Below are positions 9,728 through 21,684 of a DNA stretch of 64,000 nucleotides, piece after piece. Under the pieces are notes generated by a model. The model had not been told where the DNA came from. It did not search any database and saw only the letters and a program-made list of their open reading frames with translations. The stretch comes from Anthopleura xanthogrammica. Taxonomy: Eukaryota; Cnidaria; Anthozoa; Actiniaria; Actiniidae. The stretch's first letter is position 1; every line of letters starts with the position of its first letter. The translations under genes and the position numbers were made by a program. The stretch is taken from the NCBI GenBank assembly GCA_964019055.1, contig OZ025214.1, positions 12,605,163-12,669,162 of the forward strand, read 5' to 3'.

Positions 9728-12700
9728 CTATATTTCCAATTCCTCAAACAAATCCTCATCTTTTAACTCAGAAAAGCGATGATAATAAAACCTATCTAAG
9801 TGATCCTTAGGTTTCTCACTGGAGTGTATTTCTATTGGTTTATTTGGTTTCCATGACAACGTTTGTCCCATGTCTCTCATATCATCAGCCATTGGCTTAC
9901 TTGCTTCCCAAGCTAAGTCAACACCGTTGGTAGACGTTTCGGTGTTGCCCTGTGCAGCGCTGGTCGTTCCTTTAACTTTGACATAACTTTGTGCGGCATT
10001 TCGTTGCATACCAGCGAGTCTCCAAACAGAATTCCATGCATTGATTAGACTGCTATTGTCTTTAAGTTCTTTCCAAGGACTCCAAAACCCACCGAACTTA
10101 GCCGGGTTAGCGGACTTGTCGATGCCAGGGTACCAGACGGGTAGCGATGATTTGCGATAGAATTTTAGGCGTTCTTTTAATTTTTGTACGATGTGGGGAA
10201 GATCTGAAGATAGATCGTGGTATTCACAAGGATCTGAGAAAAAGACAAAGTTTGCACATTTCAAAAATCATTCGTCCGTCCACCCAGCCATACCCAGCCA
10301 TACATCCCATTCTATTCTATTCATTTCAGACCCATCAATTCTATTATTCTTTCTTTTAATTCCAACCACCTATCTATCAACGCCCGTATCTTTATGTTCA
10401 TAAACCGTGTTAAAGGTGCACCACAAACATGTGAGGCATCTCAGATTCTTACCTTGCTCCATGTCAAACAAACAAGCCTTTCCTTTACTGGAATCACACA
10501 TCTTACTTTTATCCCATACACCACAACGCATTATAGCTCCTGGTAATGTATCCGGTTGCTTTAGTAGCGGGAGATCTCTGCCTTTGTACCTGGGGTGCCA
10601 CCCAACCTGATACGTGTCGTCCATACCGACTACTAACTTGTACCGACCTTGGCGGATCGCTTCGAATTTACGCCTGAATTCCAATAAAAATATGCAACAG
10701 TTTACTCGTTGTGAAATATTCAACATGTTTGTTGCACAAATACTCAAAATCGTCTATGTCTACGTCTACATCTACTACGGATGTCACCGAAGTGGGTTGT
10801 CACACCAGAAAAACATGTCACAGGCACGCCCTAAAACGTCTAGAACTCTGCTGACAAACGTCAACGTTTTAGTCTGCATTCCTTTCTCCACGGGTCGGCA
10901 TCCTTTTGATAATTTTCTTCTCTACAAGTCATCAAAAGGATGCCGACCTGTGGAGAAAGGAATGCAGACTAAAACCTTTATGTTTGTCAGTGGAGTCGTA
11001 GACGTTTTAGGGCATGACCGTGACATGTTTTTCTTGCGTAACAACCCACTTCAGTGACATTGGTAGTATGTCTACGTCCATGTCTGCGTCTGTTTCTGTC
11101 TCTTTGTCTACGTCTAAGTCCATGTTCATGTCTATAGCCTGGTTTTCACTAGCGATGCAAGCACAAATGCGAGCACAAATGCGTTTTCACTATGATGCAA
11201 GAACAATCGCAATTACAATCGCAGGCATAAGTATCAAATATTTTATATCAAATATCACCCACCATGGGTCAATATTGTGCAGTATTTCATCCCTTGGTGA
11301 TGGTATGTCTTTATTGGATATGGTTTCCCATACATTCTTTCCGTCTAAGTATTTATGAAGGAGATCAGCATTTCCGCCTGCCAGATGGTAGATAGTTGGT
11401 ACCCAGTCCGTGATGTCGATCAGTTCATGACTGACACGTCCTTTATGTTTAATAAGATCACTATATACAAAAGCTGTTCCTTTGACCCCTCCCTCCCATA
11501 GCATATCTTTGCCACCGCGGAGAGGGTAGTTAGAGCCCATGTTCCTGTTGAAAGAAAATATTCTAATGTATGAAAGATTGAGATGGTTGGATGGATAGAT
11601 GGGTGGATGAATGAATCAACGGATAAATGGGTGAAAGGAAGGATGGATGCAGAGATGGATGAATAGATAGATGGGTGGATGAATGAAAGGATCGACGGAT
11701 AAGTGGGTAGATGGATGAGTGCACGGATGAATGAATGGATGGTTGAATGGGTGGATGGTTAGATGGATGGTTACATAAATGAATGAATCAACGGATAAGT
11801 GGGTGAAAGGAAGGATGGATGCAGAGATGGATGAATGGATGGATAGATGGGTGGATGAATGAATGGATCGACGGATAAATGGATGGATGAGTAGTTGGAC
11901 GGATGGATGGATGGACGGATTAATGAATGTGAAGGTGAATCGATGGATGGATAAAATAGAATGGATAGCCGAAAAGAAGGATAAATGCAATCCCGATCTC
12001 CCTATCTCCGCCTGCGCTGTTGAGCAACCCATCCATCCATACACATATACAAGTGTCAGGTGGTCATTTTTTCTTACCAGTTGAAGCCATGTGGTGCTCC
12101 ACCGTTATCCGTAGTAAAAATAATCACCGAATCTTTTAACATTCTATTTCTGCTCAAAGCTGAATATATGTCTCCGACTGATTGGTCTAATGACGTTACC
12201 ATGGCAGCATAAATACGTCGCTGTAACTGATCGATGGTGTCCGTAAATCTCTAAGATGTAGGAAGAAAAAAAAAATGAAGTCAACGATTTTATTCTGCAC
12301 GTGCATGCGCGTATCTATGCACGACAGAGGAATGAATGCCTTTCTAATTTGATTGCATCGTCTTATTTATCATGCTCTTGGGGTGAATGTAACTTCTGTA
12401 ATAGTTACTATTACCCAGATTGGGTCTTCTTTTATAATGTTATTCAACATGGTGGCCATATCTTTTGTTCTTTTAATCTCATATGAAAACAAGTGCACAC
12501 CAGCTATGAGTGGCGTCTTACGTCCACGTCTGTTTTGACTTCTCCTGTTCTATGTAGCTTTAAGGCTGGATCACACTGAGCGACGCAAGCATAAGCATAA
12601 CGACATACATTGTTTAGTCATTACCCAATCAGATAACAGTATCCATAAGATTCAGCCATTCAACTTCGTTGCTTAACGGAGACCTAAAACAACGCGGTTT

Positions 12701-14903
12701 CTGTGAAAAATCTCCCGAATAAACAATCGAACTCTATTTTGTATGTCTTCCTCTCGTCCCAACTCCCCGCGCGTCCAAGGCAGGGATAAAACACAGACTC
12801 GACTGAGTTAGGAGGGAAAAGAGGGACTGTTAACAGTCAAGTCTTCCCTTAAATTTTGAACACCTTTTTCTGATTACATGATTTTTATCAACAGGTTCTC
12901 CATTACTCACGTTGATTTTCTCTTGTGGTGCCTGTAACGGTTCATTTGGATTGGCTGAATGTGCTGCTTGATGTGCGAGATATAAAAACAATGGTTGATT
13001 CTTGTCGTGGTTATCGATCACTTTGACTGCTTCTCGTGTGAACAGTTCAGTCCCGTACACACCCTTCTCTGTGCTGACAGGCTGCTCATCAAAAAGGTAA
13101 AGGTATTTCCAACAAATTAGATTACGTATGACTGAAAAGCGAAATAGGGACTTGGGCGGACTGGGCAAACGGTTTGGGTAGACTGGGCAAACGGTTTGGG
13201 TAGACTGGGCAAAGCGTCTGGGTAGACTGGGCAAACCTTTGGGTAGACTGGGCAAAGCGTTTAGGTAAACCGTGTGGGTATATTGAGCAAGCCGTTTGGG
13301 TAGACTGCAAAACGTTTTGGTTAGTATGTTACTATGAGTACTGTCTACCTTTACGCGTTGCCCAGTCCCAACGCGACAAATCAGTGTCCACTTACTTTCT
13401 GGACAAGAAATGATTGGTTAGATGGATGAGTACTTACTTCCATATTGTCTCTCAGATCGATTCCCCAGAAATTGTTCTCGTAGGACGTGTGGTTCCAGTA
13501 GTCAGTCTTTGCGTTCCAAAACCCGTAGAACGAGTCAAATCCCCGGTACACCGGGGTATATTCTTTGGTGAAGAAACCTAAATGCCACTGTAATCCAAAA
13601 ATTTCCATTTATTACTACAAGTTAGCAATTCAAATCTGAGGTGACTCGGTTTTGGAATAGACTTTTTCGTCAAGGGCCTAATGTTTTCCCATTTTAGACC
13701 ACGTGTCATTCTCTTGAGAATAATATTCTTTGTTTGAGTTGTATCCATATTCATGTGTCTTCTCGTGTGCAACCGTTAAACAAAGAAATGATACTCTAGG
13801 GAATTACACGTGGTCTGAAATGGAAAAACATTACACCCAAGCCGAAAAAGTCTATTCGCATCATGGGATTCAAAAGACCACTCAAAAGTCACCCTTGATC
13901 CACCTCTGCATTTGAAGATATAGATAGACCATACCTTGCCAACCCCAGCGGTGCGGTAACCCTGTGTTTTAAGATACTGCGGTAAAGTAATCTCGTCCAG
14001 CGGTAATCCATATGGCTGTGCTGCGTATATCACAAAATGCTGCATACCTTGAAATAGACATAAAAAATATGCAAATGAGTAGACGATCACGTGACGGTGG
14101 CAATGTTGGGTGGTTAGATGGGGCTTTATTTTTACGCAGTGTTTAGGGTATTTTGTTGGGCTCCCTGTGTACTGGCTGACTTGGAATAGGAGTGTGGGAT
14201 GTTTTTTGTTGGGCTCCCTGTGTACTAGGAGTGTGGGATGTTTTGTTGGGGTCCCTGTGTACTAGGAGTGTGGGATGTTTTGTTCGGCTCCCTGTGTATT
14301 AGGAGTGTGGGATGTTTTGTTGGGCTTCCTGTGTACCTACCTAGATGTATGGGGTATTTCCCAGACATAATAGATGCTCTTGATGGTGTACACATTGGTG
14401 ATACGTAATAATTATTAAGGATAACTCCATTATTAGCCAGGTGATCGATGTATGGGGTGGGGATCTGGGGCGACCCATGAAAACTGACGTCATCCCAGCC
14501 CTGTTGATTATATAAAATAACACATTGAAAGAACAACTATAGATTTGTGGGGAGGGGGTGAGTCATGGTCCTTTGGCAGTAAGAATGCATGATGCTACTT
14601 TTCAAGATGGCGCAGGAAACTGTCACGTGATACAATTACATTGGAGTCCCGTTATCTCAAACGTGAGGCCACGTCCGTCCCATGGACTTGCGTCAGTACA
14701 ATTTCCCTTTGGATATCTTGAGCCCCCATCATCAAACCTTTCTCCTGTTCGCAAGAGGTTCAAGATAACCAGACTTCACCGACTATAGTGAAAGTTGTTT
14801 TTTTCTTACCAAGTCATCAGCTACTATCATTATAACGTGTGGTTTTCTTCGTGGATGTACAGATCCCAGCAGATTGCAAAAGATTACAACGAATAACAGT
14901 CCC
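9728..14903 (-). CDS. Arylsulfatase B-like sulfatase, gene B (exons 2-10; first exon not found)
   Basis: Exons: 14903-14810, 14500-14341, 14047-13935, 13587-13438, 13081-12911, 12250-12078, 11544-11263, 10673-10453, 10233-9728. Intron phases match gene A exon for exon, and exons 3, 4, 5 and 7 have identical lengths (160, 113, 150, 173 nt). About 623 residues are encoded. Exon 2 has a hydrophobic signal segment, then IVADDL; exon 3 has CTPSR, so the formylglycine cysteine is kept; exon 7 has [13 protein letters not shown]; exon 8 has [13 protein letters not shown] and HNIDPW. All expected metal and sulfate ligands appear present, so the product should be an active secreted or lysosomal sulfatase. 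Exon 2 needs two bases of a codon from an upstream exon carrying the ATG, which I could not locate above 14903. The C-terminal tail resembles that of A only in blocks ([17 protein letters not shown]). The two genes are a tandem duplication. Confidence 0.88.
10773..11068. mobile_element. Near-perfect fold-back element in gene B intron 8
   Basis: Two arms of about 140 bp run inwards from TACTACGG / GGTAGTA to a loop of about 20 bp at 10912-10929. The match GGCATCCTTTTGAT / ATCAAAAGGATGCC flanks the loop. As single-stranded DNA or RNA it would form one long hairpin. No frame is recognised; it is probably a fold-back transposon. Confidence 0.7.
11575..11965. repeat. GGAT/GAAT degenerate microsatellite in gene B intron 7
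   Basis: GATGGATGAATG-type tetranucleotides are interrupted by longer direct repeats, for example GATAAGTGGGT units near 11700 and 11790. Antisense frames rich in His/Pro/Ser/Ile arise from it and are not genes. Confidence 0.85.
13155..13315. repeat. 22-bp tandem repeat, about 7 copies
   Basis: Units of GACTGGGCAAACGGTTTGGGTA begin at 13159, 13181 and 13203, and later copies are degenerate. The array is in intron 5 of gene B. The Pro/Leu-rich antisense frames here are repeat artefacts. Confidence 0.85.
13656..13856. mobile_element. AATAGACTTTTTCG MITE in gene B intron 4
   Basis: Outer ends AATAGACTTTTTCG are inverted repeats that continue through CCATTTCAGACCACGTGT-like arms; length is 201 bp. 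Its position (intron 4) differs from its relatives in gene A (intron 5), so the insertions are independent and later than the duplication. Confidence 0.75.
14154..14340. repeat. About 42-bp tandem repeat built from donor-side intron sequence
   Basis: Four to five units containing GGCTCCCTGTGTACTAGG and AGTGTGGGATGTTTTGTT run up to the donor of exon 3 of gene B. Gene A has a single GGGCTCCCTGTGT at the same place in its intron 3, so the repeat probably grew from ancestral intron-start sequence. On the minus strand each unit carries CTAGTACACAGG, resembling the true exon-donor junction. Confidence 0.75.
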
Positions 14904-16320
14904 CTGAAAACATAAAATGGTTATCAGCTGTAAAAGAGAGACTGGGAACGAGACGGTGCTGTAACACTCATATGGCTTCCAGAACCAATTACAGACAGAA
15001 CATGAGAATGCGCATCATATTATAGCACTGAAATGGGTTCCATTCTGAACCAGTCAGAGTAAGTCAAAATCAGTGAACCCCATGAATACGAAAGCTATGA
15101 TATCGTAGCGCTTAAATGGCTTTCCACATCAATCACTGATCAGAAAACGTGAGAATAGCCTCGCTCTCACCTACGCTAATATACGAAACCGCTGCCCATC
15201 AAAACTACGGACGCGGATCTGGAATAAGAGCTATTGTCATCTTACGGTACCCGATTCAGGGGGGAGGGGTGGTGTTACCCGGTACCCACCTCCTCTGGAA
15301 GTGAAATCCTGGATTTTGTCCTAAAATATCTCCAAAATTGAAAGTCAAATCACATAAATGAATGCATTGTAGGTTTTCATGTATGCTTAACAACATATTT
15401 GTGGATAGAAATAGTTACTAGGGACACCAAGTATCGAGCATTTAAACAGGTCTCTGAGGGGGAGGGGGTGTTTACCGGTACCCACCACCTAAATCAATAA
15501 TATCGGATCCCTATTTTGGACAATTGTTTTGACCTTGTCCCTTAATTCCCCGAATGACTCTAACTTGATGCTCATGTCTTTATTTATTTTATTATTTACC
15601 AGCTGTGACCTAGTCTTCAGCTCTGTTTATTATCTCTATGAAGTTAAAGAACTACGCATTGAAAGAGGTAGAGACGAAGACTGCTCACCGGCTACATTTC
15701 CATTACTCTAAGATCAACTATTTTACATCCTTCTAAATATCTGGTAAGTAATGAAATGATGGAATAGTCCTTTTCACAGTTCCCTGCACCATCTTGAAAG
15801 GTGGCCGTGCCTTTGCATTGAAGCCAAACATGAAGTAACCTTCCAATGATAGATACATTTTTAACACCTTGTCTCTATCATTGCAATCTCAACGTTCGTC
15901 TAGCTTCGATGCAAAGGAAAGCACGACTACCTTTCAAGATGGCGGAGGCAACTGTGAAGGGGACTATTCTAGAAAACTGTATTTATATAATCATACAACA
16001 TCAAAAGTCAAACCTTTATCTCATATCATAAATATATTTTTTCTCTTTGATCAACTTACCGCCATCTTTGGTGATATCCTGCCTTCATTTCTCTGGCTAA
16101 CATAACTAAGAAATATTTATATATGCATACAAAACACTCAAATCTCATACTTAAAAGGTCAAGTTTTTCCTGTATAAACCGAGTTTATTTTGCTGGTTGT
16201 TATGTTTTTTTTACCTGTTGTTTTCGCTACATGACCACTGATGGGTTAGCTGTGGTTCATGTTGTTGTAGTGATGTGATGTTATTTTTTTAAAGTAAATA
16301 GAATAAATTGGATTTAGCAG
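14904..16320. other. Upstream region of gene B, no gene supported
   Basis: The region should contain the missing first exon and promoter of gene B, but no candidate ATG exon has the required phase. It also holds the MITE at 15762-15968 and two short C/G-rich GGTACCC blocks at 15247-15290 and 15457-15490 (GGGGGAGGGG with GGTACCCACC). Confidence 0.4.
15762..15968. mobile_element. AATAGTCC MITE, copy 1
   Basis: Ends AATAGTCCTTTTCACAGTT and its inverted counterpart AACTGTGAAGGGGACTATT bound 207 bp. The arms also share CCATCTTGAAAGGT / ACCTTTCAAGATGG. The same family is at 22741-22922. Confidence 0.75.
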
Positions 16321-16321
16321 T

Positions 16322-16525
16322 GGCATCTCACCGCTTTATAGAGTAGCTATTCGTCCGCTGTAATTCCAATTGGAATTTAGAGGTTGGTTTTTGCGGAGGG
16401 AGGAAAGCCGGAGAAACCGGAGAAAAAAACCCTCGAAGCACAGGACAGAACCAACAAACAACTGCTCGCATACGACACCGAGACTGAGCATTGAACCCTG
16501 GTCGCCTTGTCCCTGAGGTTCCACT
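16322..16525 (-). mobile_element. tRNA-related SINE
   Basis: Read on the minus strand, a B-box-like GGTTCAATGC is followed by a body with TTCTCCGGTTTCTCCGGC, CTCCCTCCGCAAAAACC and TAAATTCCAATTGGAATT. Related bodies occur at 23420-23585 (minus) and in part near 21925-21970. This combination fits dispersed tRNA-derived SINEs of marine invertebrates; the exact family is not named here. Confidence 0.6.
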
Positions 16526-16572
16526 CTTAGCTATCCTAATCTCAAACTAAATTTTTCTAACTTGGGAATTTT

Positions 16573-17473
16573 TTTCTGTTGTTCATTGCTGTTGTTCATT
16601 GCTGTTGTTCATTGCTGTTTTTCATTGCTGTTCTTCATTGCTGTTCTTCATTGCCGTTCTTCATTGCTGTTGTTCATTGCTGTTGTTCATTGCTGTTGTT
16701 CATTGCTGTTGTTCATTGCCGTTCTTCATTGCCGTTCTTCATTACTGTTGTTCATTACTGTTGTTCATTACTGTTGTTCATTGCTGTTGTTCATTGCTGT
16801 TGTTCATTGCTGTTGTTCATTGCTGTTGTTCATTGCCGTTCTTCATTGCCGTTCTTCATTGCCGTTCTTCATTACTGTTCTTCATTACTGTTGTTCATTG
16901 CTGTTGTTCATTGCTGTTGTTCATTACTGTTGTTCATTACTGTTGTTCATTGCTGTTGTTCATTGCTGTTGTTCATTGCCGTTCTTCATTGCCGTTCTTC
17001 ATTGCCGTTCTTCATTACTGTTCTTCATTACTGTTGTTCATTGCTGTTGTTCATTGCTGTTGTTCATTACTGTTGTTCATTACTGTTGTTCATTGCTGTT
17101 GTTCATTGCTGTTGTTCATTGCTGTTGTTCATTGCCGTTCTTCATTGCCGTTCTTCATTGCCGTTCTTCATTACTGTTGTTCATTGCTGTTGTTCATTAC
17201 TGTTGTTCATTGCTGTTGTTCATTGCTGTTGTTCATTGCCGTTCTTCATTGCCGTTCTTCATTGCCGTTCTTCATTACTGTTCTTCATTACTGTTGTTCA
17301 TTGCTGTTGTTCATTGCTGTTGTTCATTACTGTTGTTCATTACTGTTGTTCATTGCTGTTGTTCATTGCTGTTGTTCATTGCTGTTGTTCATTGCTGTTG
17401 TTCATTGCTGTTCTTCATTGCTGTTCTTCATTGCTGTTTTTCATTGCTGTTCTTCATTGCTGTTCTTCATTGC
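16573..17473. repeat. 13-bp minisatellite, about 69 copies, with higher-order pattern
   Basis: Unit ATTGCTGTTGTTC with variants ATTACTGTTGTTC and ATTGCCGTTCTTC. Runs of the CCGTTC variant start at about 16715, 16832, 16975, 17131 and 17235, spaced 117, 143, 156 and 104 bp, all exact multiples of 13. All three plus frames stay open for over 300 codons because the unit has no stop and 13 is not a multiple of 3; none is a gene. Confidence 0.95.
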
Positions 17474-20400
17474 GTGTGGTCACGACTATACTAGACGCGG
17501 GCGGCTTGAGTATCAGGGTCAGTGTCAAACAGTCAAATAACTGTGACCTTTTACTAATAAGACATTTCTTACTCCCTTAATTATTATTATTTCACTCAAG
17601 CTAACTTTCAACTCTTGGTAAAATCAAAATTCAAGGGAGACTGAAAAAATGAAGAAATGTAAATATAATGCAAAATGTGGAATGGGTTTTTCACCAAGGG
17701 GTTTGCTAGTCCTAACATTCTCTTTCATTTATACTAGTTTATTTGAAGAAAAAAAACTGAAACTGGATTTTTCAAAAATAGATCAGAATATTTTTAATAA
17801 TAATTAAATAATATTTGAAAATATTGAGATTTATCAATTACTTTTTTAAGGCTTTTATCGGAAAATTCTTCCGAAATGCTTAATGCTAGGACCAAAATTC
17901 AGTCCATTTTGTCCAGATAGCACAGTTCCATGTAAACGGAACGCCTAAACGTACAACGTTTTGAGCGGTTAAAAATTTGTCCGGTTCCATGTAAGGCCAG
18001 CCTAAATCAGTTAGAAATACTGTTCAAAACCAAGAGTGAAAGAGAGAATTGAAAAACTACTTCGATGATTACCGTTTCCCCAGTAAAAGCACCTCCCACC
18101 TCTTGGAAAGCTGGTCACACTGCGATGTTATTCAAACGAATTGCCAAGGTGGCTCCTAGTGGGTGGTGTAAGGCCGTAACTCATCATTTTTACTCACAGT
18201 TTGTGTTTTAATTCTCGTCACCTCAATTACTCACCCTTCAGCTAATCCCTATTAAATAAAACATGTGTAAAACTGCGAACTCTGGCCTGACCTTTTCTAC
18301 AAATTCTTGTCTTCAGAATATATTGAAATTGAATAGATGGAAGATGAGAAGCTAGGTAGGTAGAAAAATGATAGAAAAGTTATTCAGAACACACTAGCTT
18401 GTGCAGGGGCTCGGGAAATTTTGAGATTTATCAGTTACTTTTTTTAAGGGTTTTATTGGGAAATCCTCCCGGCTATGCTGAATACTAAGGGCAAAATTCA
18501 GTAAAGCATTCGGTGGAAAGTGACACTATTATTTGCCTCGAAAAAAGCCGATATTTTTGTCAAATCCGTAAGTTGTAAATACAAACGACATGGGAGCTTA
18601 ACATGTCGAGACAACGTTTTTAAAAATTGTTTTTGCTTTTTTTTAAAAAAAGCTTAGATTTAAATTTGTCACTGATTCACATTTGCAAAACTGTAAAGTT
18701 TTATGTATGATTGCATTGTGTATAAAGCAAAAAATAAGTTTGTAGTCAAATTTTCCTTAACATACATTCCTTAGCAAAGAATAATAAGGCTAACATACTG
18801 TACATTCCTTAGCAAATAATTTGATTTCTCTTCTCTCGTCTCTTTTCTTTTCCTTTCCTTTCAGGCTTTCTTCCATTCTTCCTTCCTTCCTTCCTTCCTT
18901 CCTTCTTCTTTTTATTTCTTTTGTTGCAATGATTTTCATCTTTTTGTTTTGTTTTTACATACTTTTGATCCTCACTGATTTGAAACCAAAATTAACCTCA
19001 CCGGAAAAAACATTTTTAGCTCTACTCACAAATCAATTATTTCTCTGTTCATCAATATGATTATCTCTCATTTACAATTTTATCATTTGCAACATCAATA
19101 ATTTATAATGTATATAACATTTTGTGTTTTAATCTTGGATTCTTAAGATGCATTATATTATAAAGGTCAATCTATTCTTGACATTCGTGAATGAGAACCA
19201 ATGACTGAAACACGATATATATAGATTTCCAATCTTCCAAAAAAATTGTTGAAATAAGCACCCGCTGTTTCTTCATCGAACGATAAGACAGGACAACGTC
19301 TCACTATTCCTATGAGCTTCGAATGATCATTTTTATCTTTGATATCATGGCGTTGCTGGTGAAGTTTGAAATGACAGCCGGTTTAATAAGATAATCTTTT
19401 CCATGTCTTGGAGGCAATGAAGAAACGAAGTAACAAGAAGCGCAGAGGTAACTCATACATCTAAATTTACAAACATTATTGGCTCTTATTACGTTCAGTA
19501 TTATAAAAATGAATTCTCCTCCTAAAAATCCAAAGCCCTTTGTCTTGTATCGTTTATATAAACTGTGTTTATGATATAGTCTTTATTTGAAGCCGTTAAC
19601 CGCAATTTTGAACCAAGCATTCTGAACACTGCCCGAGTCGTTTTTTAAAATTCTACAGTCGCAAGCTAATTAAAAAGTGTTTCAAAACCGCTTTAGGCAC
19701 GATAATTAAATATTTTACCTCCAAATTCTATATATTTAAGCCAACGCTTTCAATTATTTAACAGAAAATCTTTTCCTACGACAAATGAATTAAATCTCAT
19801 TTAAAATCTCGTGGTTTTGGACAACAGTTTTTCTGTTCGTTACGTTATTTTTTGCTTCTGTCAAAACGGATATGGTGTTTGTCAACAACGAATAAGGATT
19901 ATAATGTAATCATTTAGCATATCACGGCTTTTTAATTCACCTTATCCCGCTGTTTCTGTTGTATTTTATGATGTAAATAAATCCTTCGTGAATGGGTTTT
20001 TGGATTCTAGTAGGTTCTGTCATCGTGAACTATTCTTACTATGTGATCCAGCGTTGGGGTATCTGTGCAAGCAGCTAAAGAATTTTCTTCTTGAAAATCT
20101 CATTAACATATGGGGAATCTTCTCTTAATTTCTAAATGTTCAAAGTAAGAATTTTTCCTCTCTAAAAAGGACAAAAAAGGAATGATTGTGGACAAGAGTT
20201 GGCTAAAGTTATATGTTTTAGTTAAAAAGCGAAACATCGGTTAGAAAGTTTAAAAAGAGATCCCTTTTTTGCCAGCTCCAAGTCCATTTCCGACAACCAC
20301 GTGACACAGCACACGCTTAAACTATCACGTGACTATAATTTTTTTTTAGAAGTTTGTAGAGCGTGTGAGTTAAACATTGATGGACCTTGTATTTTGACTT

Positions 20401-21684
20401 CATGGATAACAATATATTCGTAGAAAAAATATAAGCATTTTTTTGTCTAGAACTGTCGAACAAACTTTCTAGAAGTTAAAATTTTAGACAAAAACTATGA
20501 ATACAAATATGTAAAGAATGAAAAAGTGCTGAGACAAATTATTGAATGAGGGAAAGATGAAATACAAAAGATTGTTCTTCTTTGATACGGGTGTAAAAAC
20601 AGCCCAGAAATAATACCAAAATTAGTAATTTTTTGACAACTGATTAATGAAAATTTAAAAAAAAAAAAATTCTAAAAAAATAATTTAATAAGAGACATAG
20701 GTTTCCGAAAAATCTTCAAAATTAATTCTAAAGTATTTAATTATTTTGAATATTAATTTGACATTTGCATGAGGATGCCATTTTACTACCACTATCAAAA
20801 TGCCTCGTCATTGTCCTTTGGTGCTAATGAATTGGAGTGAAAGAAAGTGTGCAAGGGATTCTGGTAGTTGTAGTAAATGATGTATTCAAATGGCTTGCGG
20901 TAATAGTCCACCTTCGAGATATTAAAATTCTACCGAGGCTATCCTGAATATAATGTTCAAATTTGCATTAAACCTCAAAGAGATCAGTAGATATAGAGCT
21001 GTAGATCCGATTTTAACGTTGAGTAGTGAACATTAGGTTATTCCTACCAATAAATGGATTTGCTGATCCAGTGTTTGTACCATACATGAAGTACCATACG
21101 ACTTAAGCCTTGCAATCAAGTCTTAATTTTAAGATATCGAACGTCGCCTGGTTCCAGCTCAAATTTAAAAGTCCATTAAACTGGAATGATCTTTTTGTGG
21201 GCGATTGAATAATAACCCACAACTCTCCTTCGCTCAATCAGTCAACTTGTTTTGCTTTTATTGAAACCTCAACTTCAGTCAAACTTTGCCAACCGACCTC
21301 CGATTCAAGAGGCCAACAAGTTCAATTTAGTAATTTTAAATTGCGTTTAAATAAATACTTTTAAATAATTCTGTAACCAGACGAAAAAATGAAAAAGACC
21401 AATAAAGTATTACAGATTTTTAACCTATTGATTTTACAGAAGAGCGAGTAAATTCAAAATATTCTATTTATGGTAACCCTGTGGTGGTCTGGCAGATCAG
21501 TCCTATACTACTGCAGTCATGAATGTGAAAACATCAAACCACCAAATTCCTTATTTTTATCAAAAATCACGTGAAAATTTTCAGTATTTATGGAATTCTG
21601 GCGAGCTTGTGTTTTATTGATTCATTAAATCATAAAGCCTTGCATGGTCTTCAAAGTTGAAACCTTCAGACTCTCTGTTTCAAA
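17474..21684. other. AT-rich intergenic stretch, no gene seen
   Basis: No coding exon is supported. A direct repeat of about 90 bp (TGAGATTTATCA...AAAATTCAGT) lies at about 17816-17907 and 18413-18504 and marks an old dispersed repeat. A CTTCCTTCC tract lies at 18870-18905. A short fold-back with CATTTTACTACCACTATC and its inverted counterpart lies at about 20775-20885. The last few hundred bases should hold the kinesin promoter. Confidence 0.5.

Noticed and set aside
15121..15200. First exon of sulfatase gene B at a good donor (GTAG before GTGAGAG)
   Set aside because: The only ATG just upstream meets an in-frame TAG before the donor, so it cannot supply the required start.
16562..17580. 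Three overlapping 310-333-codon frames
   Set aside because: Explained by the stop-free 13-bp repeat; all three frames are equally open.
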